From Leucothrix mucor DSM 2157 (GTDB taxonomy: Bacteria; Pseudomonadota; Gammaproteobacteria; Thiotrichales; Thiotrichaceae): a stretch of DNA of 64,000 bases. Shown here piece by piece: positions 45,211 through 54,963 of this stretch. Numbering within the stretch: the stretch's first letter is position 1; every line of letters begins with the position of its first letter. Below the pieces are notes generated by a model, which was not told the DNA's origin, did not search any database, and saw only the letters and a list, made by a program, of their open reading frames with translations. Both the position numbers and the translations under genes were made by a program. Where the stretch lies: NCBI RefSeq assembly GCF_000419525.1, contig NZ_ATTE01000001.1, positions 1,612,001 to 1,676,000 of the forward strand. Direction: 5' to 3'.

Positions 45211-45573
45211 ATGCGTGCGGAAATGTTAAATTCGATATTGAGCGACCTGAATGGGTCAACAGCTGACATTGAAGCGTCAGCTGTGCTATCAAAAGATGGT
45301 CTGATGATGGCGGCTTTGCTACCGGCATCGATGGATGAAGATCGGGTTGGCGCAATGAGTGCGGCAATGTTGTCACTGGGTGATCGTACAGCTCAGGAGC
45401 TGGCACGCGGTACGTTGGAGCAAGTCCTAATCAAAGGTGACCACGGTTACATTCTAATGACGCATGCGGGCCATGAAGCAGTTGTTACCGTATTGGCAAA
45501 GCCAAATGCACGCTTAGGTTTGATCTTCTTAGATGTGAAGCGTGCTGCCGAAAGCATCGCCAAGATTCTTTGA
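45211..45573 (+). CDS. roadblock/LC7-domain protein (MglB-like)
   Basis: A 120-residue single-domain roadblock protein: EASAVLSKDGLMMAALLP is the first strands, then helix DRVGAMSAAML, followed by LEQVLIKGDHGYILMT and LGLIFLDV. The fold is that of MglB, the GAP-like partner of MglA in Myxococcus. It follows the GTPase by two genes, so a GTPase-regulator pair is likely. Good ribosome site (GGAGAAAGGG). Confidence 0.88.
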   Translation: MRAEMLNSILSDLNGSTADIEASAVLSKDGLMMAALLPASMDEDRVGAMSAAMLSLGDRTAQELARGTLEQVLIKGDHGYILMTHAGHEAVVTVLAKPNARLGLIFLDVKRAAESIAKIL

Positions 45574-45583
45574 GGGTAATCTA

Positions 45584-47248
45584 ATGACAACCCATTCACA
45601 CGTGGCTTTAGGTGTTAAACGCGCGCTAGGTTTAGCGGTACTGGCTACCTCTATTAGCTTGCCATTGGCGCATGCAGATACCAATTATGGTCCTGTTCGC
45701 CCCGGTGAAACACTGAGCGATATTGTGAATGGGCATTATCTGGTCAGCCCGCTATCTGATCAAGCCATTATGCAGGCGATTGTCCGGAATAATCCCGGCG
45801 CCTTTATTAATGGTGATATTGGGCGGTTGCGGCAGGGTGTGATTTTAAGCTTGCCAGCTGATCCTGCAATCAGTCAGCTGCAAAATGGTGGCATTGATCT
45901 TGATGCGGTGAGCCGCCTGGTGAGTTCGCAGTCAAGCCGACCTGCGCCACGTGCTGTGGTCAGCGCGCCTGTCACGCCATCACCTTCTAATACTTCCGAG
46001 CTGAGCAGCCTCCGTCAGGACCTATCTCAATTGCGTCGCGAACGGGATTCATTGAAAGATGAATTAAGTACGCTGGAGCAAAACACGGATGAGCTTCGAA
46101 GCAAACTGCAGGCGCTAGAAACCGAAAACAGGCAGGTCAATCGTCAGTTGTTATCGGCTGAAAGCTCATTAAATACGGTACGTGAGCAACTTAAGCAGGC
46201 CGAAGCGGATAAGGCTGAAGCATTGGAATCAGCTACTGCCGCTCAGGCGAAGGTTGAGGCGTCAGAAGAAGCCGCGACAAGTGCTCAGCAAGCTGGTATC
46301 AATACTGATATCAGTAGCAGTGAGCCAGCTAACGATAATAGAGATATAACATCTGAAAGCGAATCAGCGGCAGCGCCAGATCCTGAAATACTGGCTAAAG
46401 AAGGTCGCCGTGTTGCCGAGTTAGAGCACACCATACGGGAAATCCAAACTCAAAAAGAGCGTGAGTTGGCAGACTTACGTGATGCAATCGCTGAGAAATC
46501 CACGATTCAAGAGGCCATGGAAGGAAATCTCAATGATCTTGATGAAACGGTACGACGTTACGAAGCAGAAATATTCGAATTAAAAACAACAATCACCACA
46601 CTGAATGATCGCATTGATGCAACGGCATTAACGGGTGAGGCTCCAGCGGCTTCAACCCAAGTTGTTCAGGAAAACAGCAGTACTGAAATCATTACTGAAG
46701 CTTCGCAAGCGCTGACTCAAACCACCGCCTTCGATCCATTTAGTGTTCGCTCGGTTGATGATTTAAAGCAGTCAGTCAATGTACCGCTCTGGGGCTTACT
46801 ACTTGGCGCTTTGGCACTGGCCTTAACCAGCTTAATGACCTTACTAGGGCGCAGAAAACGTCATGATGAAGTCATTGCATCGCCGAAGATTACTCCAATT
46901 ATCGAGAATGAGCCGGCAGCGGAATTGGTATTCCGCACCGGAGCCTCTCAGCTGCAAGACCCTGATGTAGAAAGCTTACGTGTACCCCCAAGACGTGATG
47001 CTTCTCGTGTTGCCGTATTAGACCCAAGCATCATCTCGAGTACAGAAACTGCAAACGAGCCGGAAGCCACCGAGTCGGAATACACTGCAGAGCAATTACA
47101 AGAAGGGCAGCTAAAACTCGCGATGGCAGAAGCTTATTTAGAGCTTGATGATGAGTCAGCGGCAGCGGAGCTACTGCAGGAAGTGCGCCAAGAAGGCTCG
47201 ACTGAGCAAATTGCCACAGCCAATAAGTTACTGAGCCGACTGGCTTAA
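45584..47248 (+). CDS. FimV-like protein 1
   Basis: A 554-residue inner-membrane protein. A signal peptide of about 31 residues, a LysM-like domain (about 33-90, YGPVRPGETLSDIV), two coiled-coil regions (about 140-240 and 275-345), one transmembrane helix near 400-420 (WGLLLGALALALTSLM), and a cytoplasmic FimV-type C-terminal domain (about 505-554: LKLAMAEAYLELDDESAAAEL). FimV is a polar peptidoglycan-binding landmark that promotes type IV pilus and twitching. I start it at ATG 45584 after GAGGG. It lies 10 bp after the roadblock gene. Confidence 0.85.
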   Translation: MTTHSHVALGVKRALGLAVLATSISLPLAHADTNYGPVRPGETLSDIVNGHYLVSPLSDQAIMQAIVRNNPGAFINGDIGRLRQGVILSLPADPAISQLQNGGIDLDAVSRLVSSQSSRPAPRAVVSAPVTPSPSNTSELSSLRQDLSQLRRERDSLKDELSTLEQNTDELRSKLQALETENRQVNRQLLSAESSLNTVREQLKQAEADKAEALESATAAQAKVEASEEAATSAQQAGINTDISSSEPANDNRDITSESESAAAPDPEILAKEGRRVAELEHTIREIQTQKERELADLRDAIAEKSTIQEAMEGNLNDLDETVRRYEAEIFELKTTITTLNDRIDATALTGEAPAASTQVVQENSSTEIITEASQALTQTTAFDPFSVRSVDDLKQSVNVPLWGLLLGALALALTSLMTLLGRRKRHDEVIASPKITPIIENEPAAELVFRTGASQLQDPDVESLRVPPRRDASRVAVLDPSIISSTETANEPEATESEYTAEQLQEGQLKLAMAEAYLELDDESAAAELLQEVRQEGSTEQIATANKLLSRLA

Positions 47249-47403
47249 CTCGCTAGAAAATACCGTTAGTCTGTTTTTAAATGATTTTGCTAAGACTGGT
47301 GATACATTGTCAGGCATGATTCGTGCCAAAATAAAATAATAACTCGCACAAATTCCGGAGCCATCGAAACAACTCGTTGGCACCTGTCTGGAGCATAACA
47401 ATA

Positions 47404-48681
47404 ATGACAATGATTACTTCCCTTCAAAACATTTCCCTTAAACCACTCGCCAGTGGCTTAGCCTTTGCCTTGATCGCAGGCTTAAGTTCACCTGCTTTTG
47501 CCGATCAGGTTTATGGGCCGGTGGCATCGAAGGACACGCTGGGGAAGATTGTTAATCGTTTTTATGTAGGCCCCAATCGCAGCACGATACAGCTAATGCG
47601 CGACATCGTACAAAAGAATCCCCAAGCCTTTATTAGCGGCAATATGAACCGGCTAAAGCTAAATGCCTTACTGACATTGCCTGGCGATGAGTGGCTAGTT
47701 AATGAGCCCCGTTTTCGTACTCCCGGCGCACAAGCGGCTGCGGTAGCCATTGCCAATAGCCGCAGTATTCCTGTTAGTATTGCGAAGACTGTCTCTGCTG
47801 ATTTGCCAACGGATAAAATGCGTTCACGTTTAGTCTTTTTGGAGGCCGAACGTAGCAGCTTAATCAGTCAGGTCGCTGAACTTGAGCGGGAAACCGAGCG
47901 CTTAGAAGCGGTTATTAAGCAGTTAGAAATCAATAGCCGCGCCAGTGATGAGCAGTTGCGCGCATTAGATATTGAAATTTCTCGCCTGACTAAACTACTT
48001 GAAGGTAAGCAGGGTGTACCGCTTGCATCGGGTGAAGTGATGCAATTAAGTGCTCTGCAAGATCGCCTCGAAGCAGTTCAAAACGAGACGCAATCCTTAC
48101 GCCGTGAGCTTTCAAAAGCCAATACTGAATTAGCAAATAACGCCTTTTTAAAGCAGCAAGCTGACGAGACGATTACCAAGCTAACTCAGGAAAACCGTCA
48201 GCTACATCATTTACTTCAAGATACTCAGCCGGGCGTTAATTACTTCGGCGAGAAATCTGAAGAATACCAATTAAGCTTTTTCGACGGCAAACTTCAGTTT
48301 CCACTCTGGATGGCGATTGTTGGCGGAGCCTTGTTGTCTGTCATGATGATCACTTTGCTTGCGACACGCCGTAAAAACCGTTCACCAGAGCCGGAGCCAA
48401 CGGATGCATTGAATGATTCCACTCCGGCGAATTACAATGATTTACTAAGTGGCCATACCGATCACATCGACCCAGAGATTAACCCTGAAATTCCTGAAGA
48501 AAATGTCTTCAAAATGTTTGATGAGGGCTCGCTGGAAGTGGAGCTTAAGCTAGACATGGCTGAAGCCTATCTGGAAGTGTCTGACTTTGATTCGGCGCGC
48601 AATATTTTGGAAGAAGTCATGGAAACAGGCAGTGAAATGCAGCAACGTAAAGCAGCCCGCTTGTTAAAGCAGGCCGCTTAA
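47404..48681 (+). CDS. FimV-like protein 2
   Basis: A 425-residue relative of the preceding gene. Signal peptide (about 1-38), LysM-like segment (YGPVASKDTLGKIV), coiled coil (about 140-260), transmembrane helix near 300-320 (FPLWMAIVGGALLSVMMI), and C-terminal FimV domain (LKLDMAEAYLEVSDFDSARNIL). It is shorter than most FimV proteins. ATG 47404 is preferred over an upstream start that would precede the signal peptide. The gap to gene 1 is 155 bp, so it may have its own promoter. Confidence 0.85.
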   Translation: MTMITSLQNISLKPLASGLAFALIAGLSSPAFADQVYGPVASKDTLGKIVNRFYVGPNRSTIQLMRDIVQKNPQAFISGNMNRLKLNALLTLPGDEWLVNEPRFRTPGAQAAAVAIANSRSIPVSIAKTVSADLPTDKMRSRLVFLEAERSSLISQVAELERETERLEAVIKQLEINSRASDEQLRALDIEISRLTKLLEGKQGVPLASGEVMQLSALQDRLEAVQNETQSLRRELSKANTELANNAFLKQQADETITKLTQENRQLHHLLQDTQPGVNYFGEKSEEYQLSFFDGKLQFPLWMAIVGGALLSVMMITLLATRRKNRSPEPEPTDALNDSTPANYNDLLSGHTDHIDPEINPEIPEENVFKMFDEGSLEVELKLDMAEAYLEVSDFDSARNILEEVMETGSEMQQRKAARLLKQAA

Positions 48682-48691
48682 CACCAAGCGA

Positions 48692-49078
48692 TTATGGCTG
48701 GTCGACATGCTTACCCGCTTGTGACCAGCTAGAAAACCCACCATGTACATTAGTCACAGAGTTGAATCCCATTTGTTGTAGGGTTTGAGTCGCCAATGCT
48801 GAACGTCCACCCGTTTGGCAAAACACTAACCAGTTATCATCTCGACCATCACGAAGAGCAGGGTTAGCACCTTCAAAGTCAATATCCGCAGCCGCTTCGA
48901 GCAAGCCGCGAGGTACATTTAAAGCGCCCTTAATGGTTCCATTCAAATACTCACCCGGCTCGCGAACGTCTAAAATACGATAGCCTTGTGCCATCAATTT
49001 CTCTGCCTGATCAATATCCACTTCTTTTACATTTGATAGCGCTTCCGCAATCATCCCTCTAAATGTTTTATCCGACAT
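48692..49078 (-). CDS. rhodanese-domain protein
   Basis: A 128-residue single rhodanese domain, with ILDVREPGEYLNGTI and the active loop FCQTGGRSA (Cys near 88). It transfers sulfane sulfur to a thiophilic acceptor; the partner is not known. No signal peptide. It ends 10 bp after the FimV-like gene on the other strand. Its ATG follows AGGACTG. Confidence 0.93.
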   Translation of the reverse strand: MSDKTFRGMIAEALSNVKEVDIDQAEKLMAQGYRILDVREPGEYLNGTIKGALNVPRGLLEAAADIDFEGANPALRDGRDDNWLVFCQTGGRSALATQTLQQMGFNSVTNVHGGFSSWSQAGKHVDQP

Positions 49079-49221
49079 AGTCAGTCCTCATGGTTAAATT
49101 TTAAATTAATGTATTAGCAAATACTTATATTGTCAATTAAATAGTTCCGCTTAGTGTTTGCCTGTAGCCTTTAATAAGCGCCATAATTGGCTTATTTGGC
49201 AATCGCATCATTTTAAGACTT

Positions 49222-49899
49222 ATGACTGAAGCAGCAGTAATCACTATCGACGGCCCCGCAGGTTCGGGAAAAGGCACTATTGCAGAGCGGGTTGCATCCG
49301 CTTTGGGGTGGCATATTTTGGATAGCGGTGCACTGTATCGTTTGGTGGCGTATTCTGCCGAACAAAAACAGGTCAGTTTTGACGATCCTGACGGCTTAAC
49401 TCAGATTGCGCTTAATTTAGATGTGACCTTTCAGGCGCAACCTGAGGGCATCGTACTGACCATTCTGGAAGGTGAAGATGTCAGCCAAGCCATTCGCAGC
49501 GAAACCGCGGGGGAGGCGGCTTCTAAGGTCGCCGCAGTTGGTGAGGTTCGTGATGCTTTGCTAACACGCCAACGTGCATTTGCCACAGCGCCCGGTCTGG
49601 TGGCTGATGGGCGAGATATGGGAACAGTCGTTTTTCCGCAAGCACCGCTTAAAGTCTATCTCACGGCAAGTGCCGAAGTTCGTGCACAAAGACGCTTGAA
49701 ACAGTTGAAAGATCATGGGCTTAATGCTAATCTCGCCGGCTTGGTAAGTGATATTCAGGAACGTGATGCCCGCGATATGAATCGGGAGCATTCACCTTTA
49801 CGTCCGGCAAGCGACGCGGTAACAATTGATACCAGCGCGCTAACGATCGATGAAGTAGTGGCAAGAGTTTTGTCATTTTTCGAATCCCGCAAACCATAA
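49222..49899 (+). CDS. cmk: cytidylate kinase
   Basis: A 225-residue nucleoside monophosphate kinase. P-loop GPAGSGKG is at residues 12-19; SGALYRLVA and DGRDMGTVVFP are typical of Cmk. It phosphorylates CMP and dCMP. Its place upstream of rpsA is the usual gammaproteobacterial order. No clear ribosome site before the ATG. Confidence 0.96.
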   Translation: MTEAAVITIDGPAGSGKGTIAERVASALGWHILDSGALYRLVAYSAEQKQVSFDDPDGLTQIALNLDVTFQAQPEGIVLTILEGEDVSQAIRSETAGEAASKVAAVGEVRDALLTRQRAFATAPGLVADGRDMGTVVFPQAPLKVYLTASAEVRAQRRLKQLKDHGLNANLAGLVSDIQERDARDMNREHSPLRPASDAVTIDTSALTIDEVVARVLSFFESRKP

Positions 49900-50066
49900 T
49901 AATAGCAAGCACTGCATAACGCCCTGTTGACTACGTTTTCTTTTTTATCAGTCATTTAGCCGTGTAAGCTGATTTGTTTTTCCAGATAATACTGTCTTGG
50001 AAAAAATTAACTCAACCCCGACGTAGGCAGGGTGCTGTCGTCTATATTTATTTAAGGTTTTATACC

Positions 50067-51731
50067 ATGAGCGAAAGTTTTGCAGAGTTATTTGAAGAGA
50101 GTCTAACGTTTATCGAGATGACACCAGGCTCTTTAGTCAACGCTACCGTTGTCGAAGTAACTGCTGATTTTGTTACCGTAAGCGCAGGCCTGAAATCTGA
50201 AGGCGTTATTCCTGCTGAGCAGTTCAAGAACGAAGCCGGCGAAGTGACTGTTGTCCGTGGCGATGTTGTTGAAGTTGCACTGGAAAGCGTTGAAGATGGT
50301 TTCGGTGAGACTAAGTTGTCTCGCGAGAAGGCTCGTCGTCTGCGTGCGTGGGAAGTTCTTGAAGAAGCGCTCGAAAATGACGAAATCATTACGGGTATCA
50401 TCAGCGGCAAAGTGAAAGGTGGTTTCACTGTTGAGCTGGGCGATATTCGTGCATTCCTACCAGGTTCATTGGTTGATGTGCGTCCTGTACGTGACACAAC
50501 TTACTTGGAAGGTAAGGAACTAGAATTCAAACTGATCAAATTGGATCAGCGTCGTAACAACGTGGTTGTATCACGTCGTGCAGTAGTTGAAGAAGAGTAC
50601 AGCGCAGAGCGTGATGCACTTCTGGAAACTCTGGCAGAAGGCAAAGTAGTTAAAGGTATCGTTAAGAACCTGACTGACTACGGTGCATTTATCGACTTGG
50701 GTGGAATCGACGGTCTGTTGCACATCACAGATATGGCATGGAAGCGTGTTAAGCATCCTTCTGAGATCATCCAAATGGGTGACGAGATCGATGTTAAGAT
50801 CCTGAAGTTCGACAAAGAGAAGAGCCGCGTATCTTTGGGTCTGAAGCAGTTGGGTGAAGATCCATGGCAAGATCTGGTACGTCGTTACCCGGTTAACACA
50901 CACCTGTTCGGTAAGGTGAGCAACCTGACTGACTACGGTTGTTTCGTGGAAATCGAAGATGGCGTTGAAGGTCTGGTACACGTTTCAGAAATGGATTGGA
51001 CTAACAAGAACGTTAACCCATCTAAAGTTGTAACACTGGGCGAAGAAGTTGAAGTCATGATCCTTGACATCGACGCAGAACGTCGTCGTATCTCTCTGGG
51101 TATGAAGCAGTGTAAAGCGAATCCTTGGGATGAGTTTGCTAAGTCATTCAACAAGAACGACATCGTTAAAGGCAACATCAAGTCAATCACTGACTTCGGT
51201 ATCTTTATCGGTTTGGACGGCGGCATCGACGGTCTGGTTCACTTGTCTGATATCTCTTGGAGTCTTCCGGGTGAAGAAGCAGTTCGTGACTACAAGAAGG
51301 GCGATGAAGTTGAAGCAATCGTTCTGGCTGTTGATCCTGAGCGCGAGCGTATCTCTCTGGGTATCAAGCAGATGGATCAAGACCCATTCACAGCATTCTT
51401 CGCAGCTAACCCTAAGGGCAGCATCGTGAAAGGTACTGTGGTTGAAGTGACTCCTAAGATGGCTAAAATCGACTTAGGCGATGGCATCGAAGGTTCACTA
51501 CGCGCCTCTGAGTTGTCTCGTGAGCGTGTTGAAGATGCTGGTACTATCCTGAAAGTTGGCGAAGCTATTGAAGCTAAGTTCATGGGCGTGGATCGTAAGA
51601 GCCGCACTATCAACTTGTCTATCAAAGCGAAGGAATTCGCGGATGAAGCTGAAGTAATGAAAGAGTACAGCAATCGCTCTTCTTCAGGTACTTCACTGGG
51701 TGATATCTTCAAAGAGCAAATGGGTGAGTAA
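50067..51731 (+). CDS. rpsA: 30S ribosomal protein S1
   Basis: A 554-residue protein with six S1 RNA-binding repeats: each begins with a GxVxxxTDYGxFV or VKG-type strand (such as [17 protein letters not shown]). I start it at ATG 50067, as in E. coli ([12 protein letters not shown]). The frame continues upstream only by chance. S1 lets the ribosome bind structured mRNA leaders and is autoregulated in E. coli. Codon use looks biased toward highly expressed genes. A terminator follows. Confidence 0.97.
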   Translation: MSESFAELFEESLTFIEMTPGSLVNATVVEVTADFVTVSAGLKSEGVIPAEQFKNEAGEVTVVRGDVVEVALESVEDGFGETKLSREKARRLRAWEVLEEALENDEIITGIISGKVKGGFTVELGDIRAFLPGSLVDVRPVRDTTYLEGKELEFKLIKLDQRRNNVVVSRRAVVEEEYSAERDALLETLAEGKVVKGIVKNLTDYGAFIDLGGIDGLLHITDMAWKRVKHPSEIIQMGDEIDVKILKFDKEKSRVSLGLKQLGEDPWQDLVRRYPVNTHLFGKVSNLTDYGCFVEIEDGVEGLVHVSEMDWTNKNVNPSKVVTLGEEVEVMILDIDAERRRISLGMKQCKANPWDEFAKSFNKNDIVKGNIKSITDFGIFIGLDGGIDGLVHLSDISWSLPGEEAVRDYKKGDEVEAIVLAVDPERERISLGIKQMDQDPFTAFFAANPKGSIVKGTVVEVTPKMAKIDLGDGIEGSLRASELSRERVEDAGTILKVGEAIEAKFMGVDRKSRTINLSIKAKEFADEAEVMKEYSNRSSSGTSLGDIFKEQMGE

Positions 51732-51800
51732 TTACGTAATCACTACGTAGAAAACCCCGATAAGATAGACCGTTTTATAACGATCTGACTTATTAAAAAG

Positions 51801-51833
51801 AGCCGGTTATGCTGATGCATGATCGGCTTTTTT
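51801..51833 (+). terminator. rpsA terminator
   Basis: AGCCGGTTATGC and GCATGATCGGCT form an imperfect stem around TGAT (51801-51827), followed by TTTTTT. Confidence 0.85.
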
Positions 51834-51926
51834 CATTGAAATTCAAACCCTTATTAACTTTCATTCTATTAATTTGTATAGAGTCGTAGTAAACTCTAAG
51901 CGAATCATGTCAGGAGGACACCTTGT

Positions 51927-52235
51927 ATGACTAAATCCGAAATTATTGATATCCTTTCCAGAAAACAAAGTCACCTCAGTGCTCGTGATGTGGAATCATC
52001 AGTTAAAATTCTGCTGGAGCAAATGAGTGATACCTTGTCATCAGGTGGGCGTATCGAAATCAGAGGATTTGGCAGCTTTTCTCTGCATCACCGTGCTGCC
52101 CGTCGTGGCCGCAATCCGAAAACGGGTGAGACTGTAGATTTGTCACCGAAACATGTCCCACATTTTAAGCCAGGTAAAGCATTGCGCGACCGGGTTGATG
52201 CCTCCAAGGATACTTTCCCAATTCGCGAGCAATAA
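51927..52235 (+). CDS. ihfB: integration host factor beta subunit
   Basis: A 102-residue DNA-bending protein of the HU/IHF family. [13 protein letters not shown] is the beta-arm start and GRNPKTGE holds the intercalating proline. It pairs with IhfA (not in the window). Good Shine-Dalgarno AGGAGG. Its location after rpsA is conserved. Confidence 0.96.
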   Translation: MTKSEIIDILSRKQSHLSARDVESSVKILLEQMSDTLSSGGRIEIRGFGSFSLHHRAARRGRNPKTGETVDLSPKHVPHFKPGKALRDRVDASKDTFPIREQ

Positions 52236-52275
52236 ATCTCACCTGCTAAGATCAACTCCGAGAGGTCGCTTATCC

Positions 52276-53424
52276 ATGAATGAGCTGTTGTTTTTACTGC
52301 TACCCATTGCATTTTATTCCGGGTGGCGAGCTTCCGGAAAAACTAGCAAACGCAAAGCGCCCGAAAAACGTCCACTGTCTGATAACTTTGTTAAAGGGGT
52401 AAACTACCTCTTAAGCGAAGAACCTGACAAGGCACTGGATGTTTTCTTAAACCGCCCCGAAATCGATGAATACACCGCTGAGACTTACTTGTTATTAGGT
52501 AATCTGTTTCGTAATCGTGGTGAGGTTGATCGCGCCCTTAGCGTGCATCAAAACCTGATTGGGCGAGCAACGCTAAGCCGCGAGCAAAAGACAGTCACCA
52601 TGTTAGCGCTGGGAAAGGACTTCCTGGCTGCTGGCATGTTGGACCGCGCTGAGCGAGTTTTCAATGAGTTACTGCAAAGTGACAGTGAAGATATCGAAGC
52701 TCGCGAGGCCTTACGCGCTATCTATGAGCAAACTCAGGAATGGGTTAAAGCAATTCAGGTCACCGAAGAAGTCCAGCGCCTGAAAGCCGAAGATGTTTCC
52801 AATCTAATTGCCAATTACTATTGTGAACTTGCCGAGCAAGAGCTGGATAAAGGCCACCTACACCGCTGCGCTGAATACCTGACTCAAGCCGGCGAAGTCT
52901 GCCCGGAATCTACTCGCACTCAAGTACTGCTCGCCAGCATGAATGTGCTACAGCAAGAATACCCACAAGCCTGCGAGCGTTATCTCGATATCGCTCACAA
53001 AGCACCGCGCTTGCTGGGAATGATCTTTGAGCCGATGGTCAATGCCTATGAAAAAGCAGGTATTATCACTCAACTGCAAGATCAACTCTTTGATGTGTAC
53101 GAAGAGTGTAAGGACGTCAAAGTATTGGAGTTCACATTACGCTTAGCTATTGAGCATGGCGTAAGCGATAAAGTAAAAGAACAATTACCCGACGTACTCA
53201 GCCAAAAACAGCTCAATGTGCGGACCATCAGCAAAGCAGTCAGCTTATTCCGTGATCAAAAGCCTGTAGAAGCGCCGGTAGCGTTAGAGCTATTGGAAAA
53301 GTCGATGGGTAACTATCTGTCAACACAGCCTGGCTTCCAATGCCGTTTTTGCGGCTACAAAATGCATGATTTCTTATGGCGCTGCCCAGCGTGTAATCAA
53401 TGGGATGAAGTGGCCCACGTCTAA
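52276..53424 (+). CDS. lapB: LPS assembly regulator LapB (YciM)
   Basis: A 382-residue protein. One N-terminal membrane helix (about 2-20), TPR repeats through the body, and a C-terminal rubredoxin-like zinc knuckle with CRFCG and CPAC. In E. coli it stimulates FtsH to degrade LpxC and so sets LPS amount. I start it at ATG 52276, as the frame extends upstream into ihfB by chance. The order ihfB-lapB-pyrF is conserved. Confidence 0.95.
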   Translation: MNELLFLLLPIAFYSGWRASGKTSKRKAPEKRPLSDNFVKGVNYLLSEEPDKALDVFLNRPEIDEYTAETYLLLGNLFRNRGEVDRALSVHQNLIGRATLSREQKTVTMLALGKDFLAAGMLDRAERVFNELLQSDSEDIEAREALRAIYEQTQEWVKAIQVTEEVQRLKAEDVSNLIANYYCELAEQELDKGHLHRCAEYLTQAGEVCPESTRTQVLLASMNVLQQEYPQACERYLDIAHKAPRLLGMIFEPMVNAYEKAGIITQLQDQLFDVYEECKDVKVLEFTLRLAIEHGVSDKVKEQLPDVLSQKQLNVRTISKAVSLFRDQKPVEAPVALELLEKSMGNYLSTQPGFQCRFCGYKMHDFLWRCPACNQWDEVAHV

Positions 53425-53444
53425 TATTTTAATACAGGATTTTT

Positions 53445-54134
53445 ATGTCTAGCATGTTAATTGTTGCTCTGGATTTCCCAACAGCCGATCAGGCTCTACA
53501 GTTTATCGAGCCATTGTCGCCTGAGGACTGCATTTTAAAGGTAGGTCTGCAGTTATATGTCGCTTCAGGGCCAACATTTGTAAAGCGCCTGGTTGATGCC
53601 GGTTTTCGGGTATTTCTGGATCTTAAATTCCATGATATTCCGAATACCGTGGCAGGCGCCTGTCAAAGTGCTGCCGACCTTGGCGTATGGATGATCAACG
53701 TGCACGCTTGTGGTGGCCCGGTCATGCTAGAGGCTGCCGCCAAATCATTACAGCAATACAAGCAGGCTCCGTTGCTTATCGGCGTAACCGTATTAACCTC
53801 GATGGATCAGGCTCAGCTTGAAACCACGGGTATCAGCATCGAGCCACAAGATCAGGTTAAACGCCTTGCTAAACTAACGGCTGACTGCGGATTAAATGGA
53901 GTTGTATGCTCAGCCCAAGAGTCTGCCATTTTGAGAGCGCAGCAGGGCAGTGACTTTGTACTGGTTACACCGGGAATTCGTCCAGCAGGCTCAGCTCAAG
54001 ATGACCAGCAACGAATTATGACACCGCTCGATGCAAAAAAGGCCGGCTCCAACTATATTGTGGTAGGCCGACCCATTACTAAAGCAGAGAATCCTGTTTC
54101 AGTGATTCAAAGCATCAATCAATCGCTGAGTTAA
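53445..54134 (+). CDS. pyrF: orotidine 5'-phosphate decarboxylase
   Basis: A 229-residue TIM-barrel enzyme of UMP synthesis. IVALDFPT and LDLKFHDIPNTV (with the catalytic Lys-Asp set) are present, and VTPGIRP near the phosphate site. AGGA lies 10 bp before the ATG. It converges with the lytic transglycosylase gene, 4 bp apart. Confidence 0.96.
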   Translation: MSSMLIVALDFPTADQALQFIEPLSPEDCILKVGLQLYVASGPTFVKRLVDAGFRVFLDLKFHDIPNTVAGACQSAADLGVWMINVHACGGPVMLEAAAKSLQQYKQAPLLIGVTVLTSMDQAQLETTGISIEPQDQVKRLAKLTADCGLNGVVCSAQESAILRAQQGSDFVLVTPGIRPAGSAQDDQQRIMTPLDAKKAGSNYIVVGRPITKAENPVSVIQSINQSLS

Positions 54135-54138
54135 TCAC

Positions 54139-54963
54139 TTAACGTAATCTGATTTTACTGCCGACTTTAATCGTATTTGATTTTAGTCGGTTCAAACGCT
54201 TTAGTTTTGCCACCGTCGTATTGTTTGCTCGCGCAATGCTGTAAAGCGTATGGCCTGTCTTAACATGATGTGCCTTCTTAATGCTGACTCTTCTTGTATA
54301 ACGCTTGCTTTGAGCCTTACGTGCTTTCACACGAATAGTTTTAGCGCTACGCTTTTTGTACTTTCGTCCCTTACTTAGCGTGTTATAAGCGCGCATCACA
54401 TTTCTGGAATAGCGTTTTACCTGCTTAAACTTCGGCCCATGTACCTTGCTGACCGCACCTGGACCACCATTATAAGCGGCGGCTGCAAAGTGCTTATTGC
54501 CGTTGTAACGATCTAACAAGCTGCGTAAATAACGCGTACCGCCATGAATATTTTGCCAAGGGTTGTAGCCATTTTTTACACCCAGCTCGCGAGCCGTTCC
54601 GGGCATTAACTGCATCAAACCTTTTTCACCCAAGCCACCACGGGCACGAGGGTTAAAGCAGCTCTCTACAGCAATCACCGCAGTTATAAAGTGAGGGCTG
54701 ACATTATATTTTCGGGACGCCTGATTAATGGTCTTTCTAAAGCGAGCCGATTTGCGTATCAACGTTTTGTGACCGTACTGATCACAAGTAAACACGCGGC
54801 GGGGCTTTTTACGACGTTTTGAGGATTGCTTATAGCCGAGGGACTGCTTGCTGACAAGCTGACTTTTAGCGGATTTGGCAGAGGTTTCTGCGAGCGATAA
54901 AGACACCGGACTCAGGGCTAACATTACTGCCAAAGTACTCAGGCAGACAAAAAACTTGTTCAT
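54139..54963 (-). CDS. lytic transglycosylase with LysM domain
   Basis: A 274-residue exported enzyme. Signal peptide (about 1-25), a basic linker, an SLT domain (about 80-190) with ESCFNPRARGG (catalytic Glu), GLMQLMPGTA and AAYNGGPGAV, then a Lys/Arg-rich region and a C-terminal LysM (HHVKTGHTLYSIARANN). It cleaves peptidoglycan glycan strands. I start it at ATG 54963 with GGAG before it; an upstream ATG six codons away is less likely. Confidence 0.93.
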   Translation of the reverse strand: MNKFFVCLSTLAVMLALSPVSLSLAETSAKSAKSQLVSKQSLGYKQSSKRRKKPRRVFTCDQYGHKTLIRKSARFRKTINQASRKYNVSPHFITAVIAVESCFNPRARGGLGEKGLMQLMPGTARELGVKNGYNPWQNIHGGTRYLRSLLDRYNGNKHFAAAAYNGGPGAVSKVHGPKFKQVKRYSRNVMRAYNTLSKGRKYKKRSAKTIRVKARKAQSKRYTRRVSIKKAHHVKTGHTLYSIARANNTTVAKLKRLNRLKSNTIKVGSKIRLR

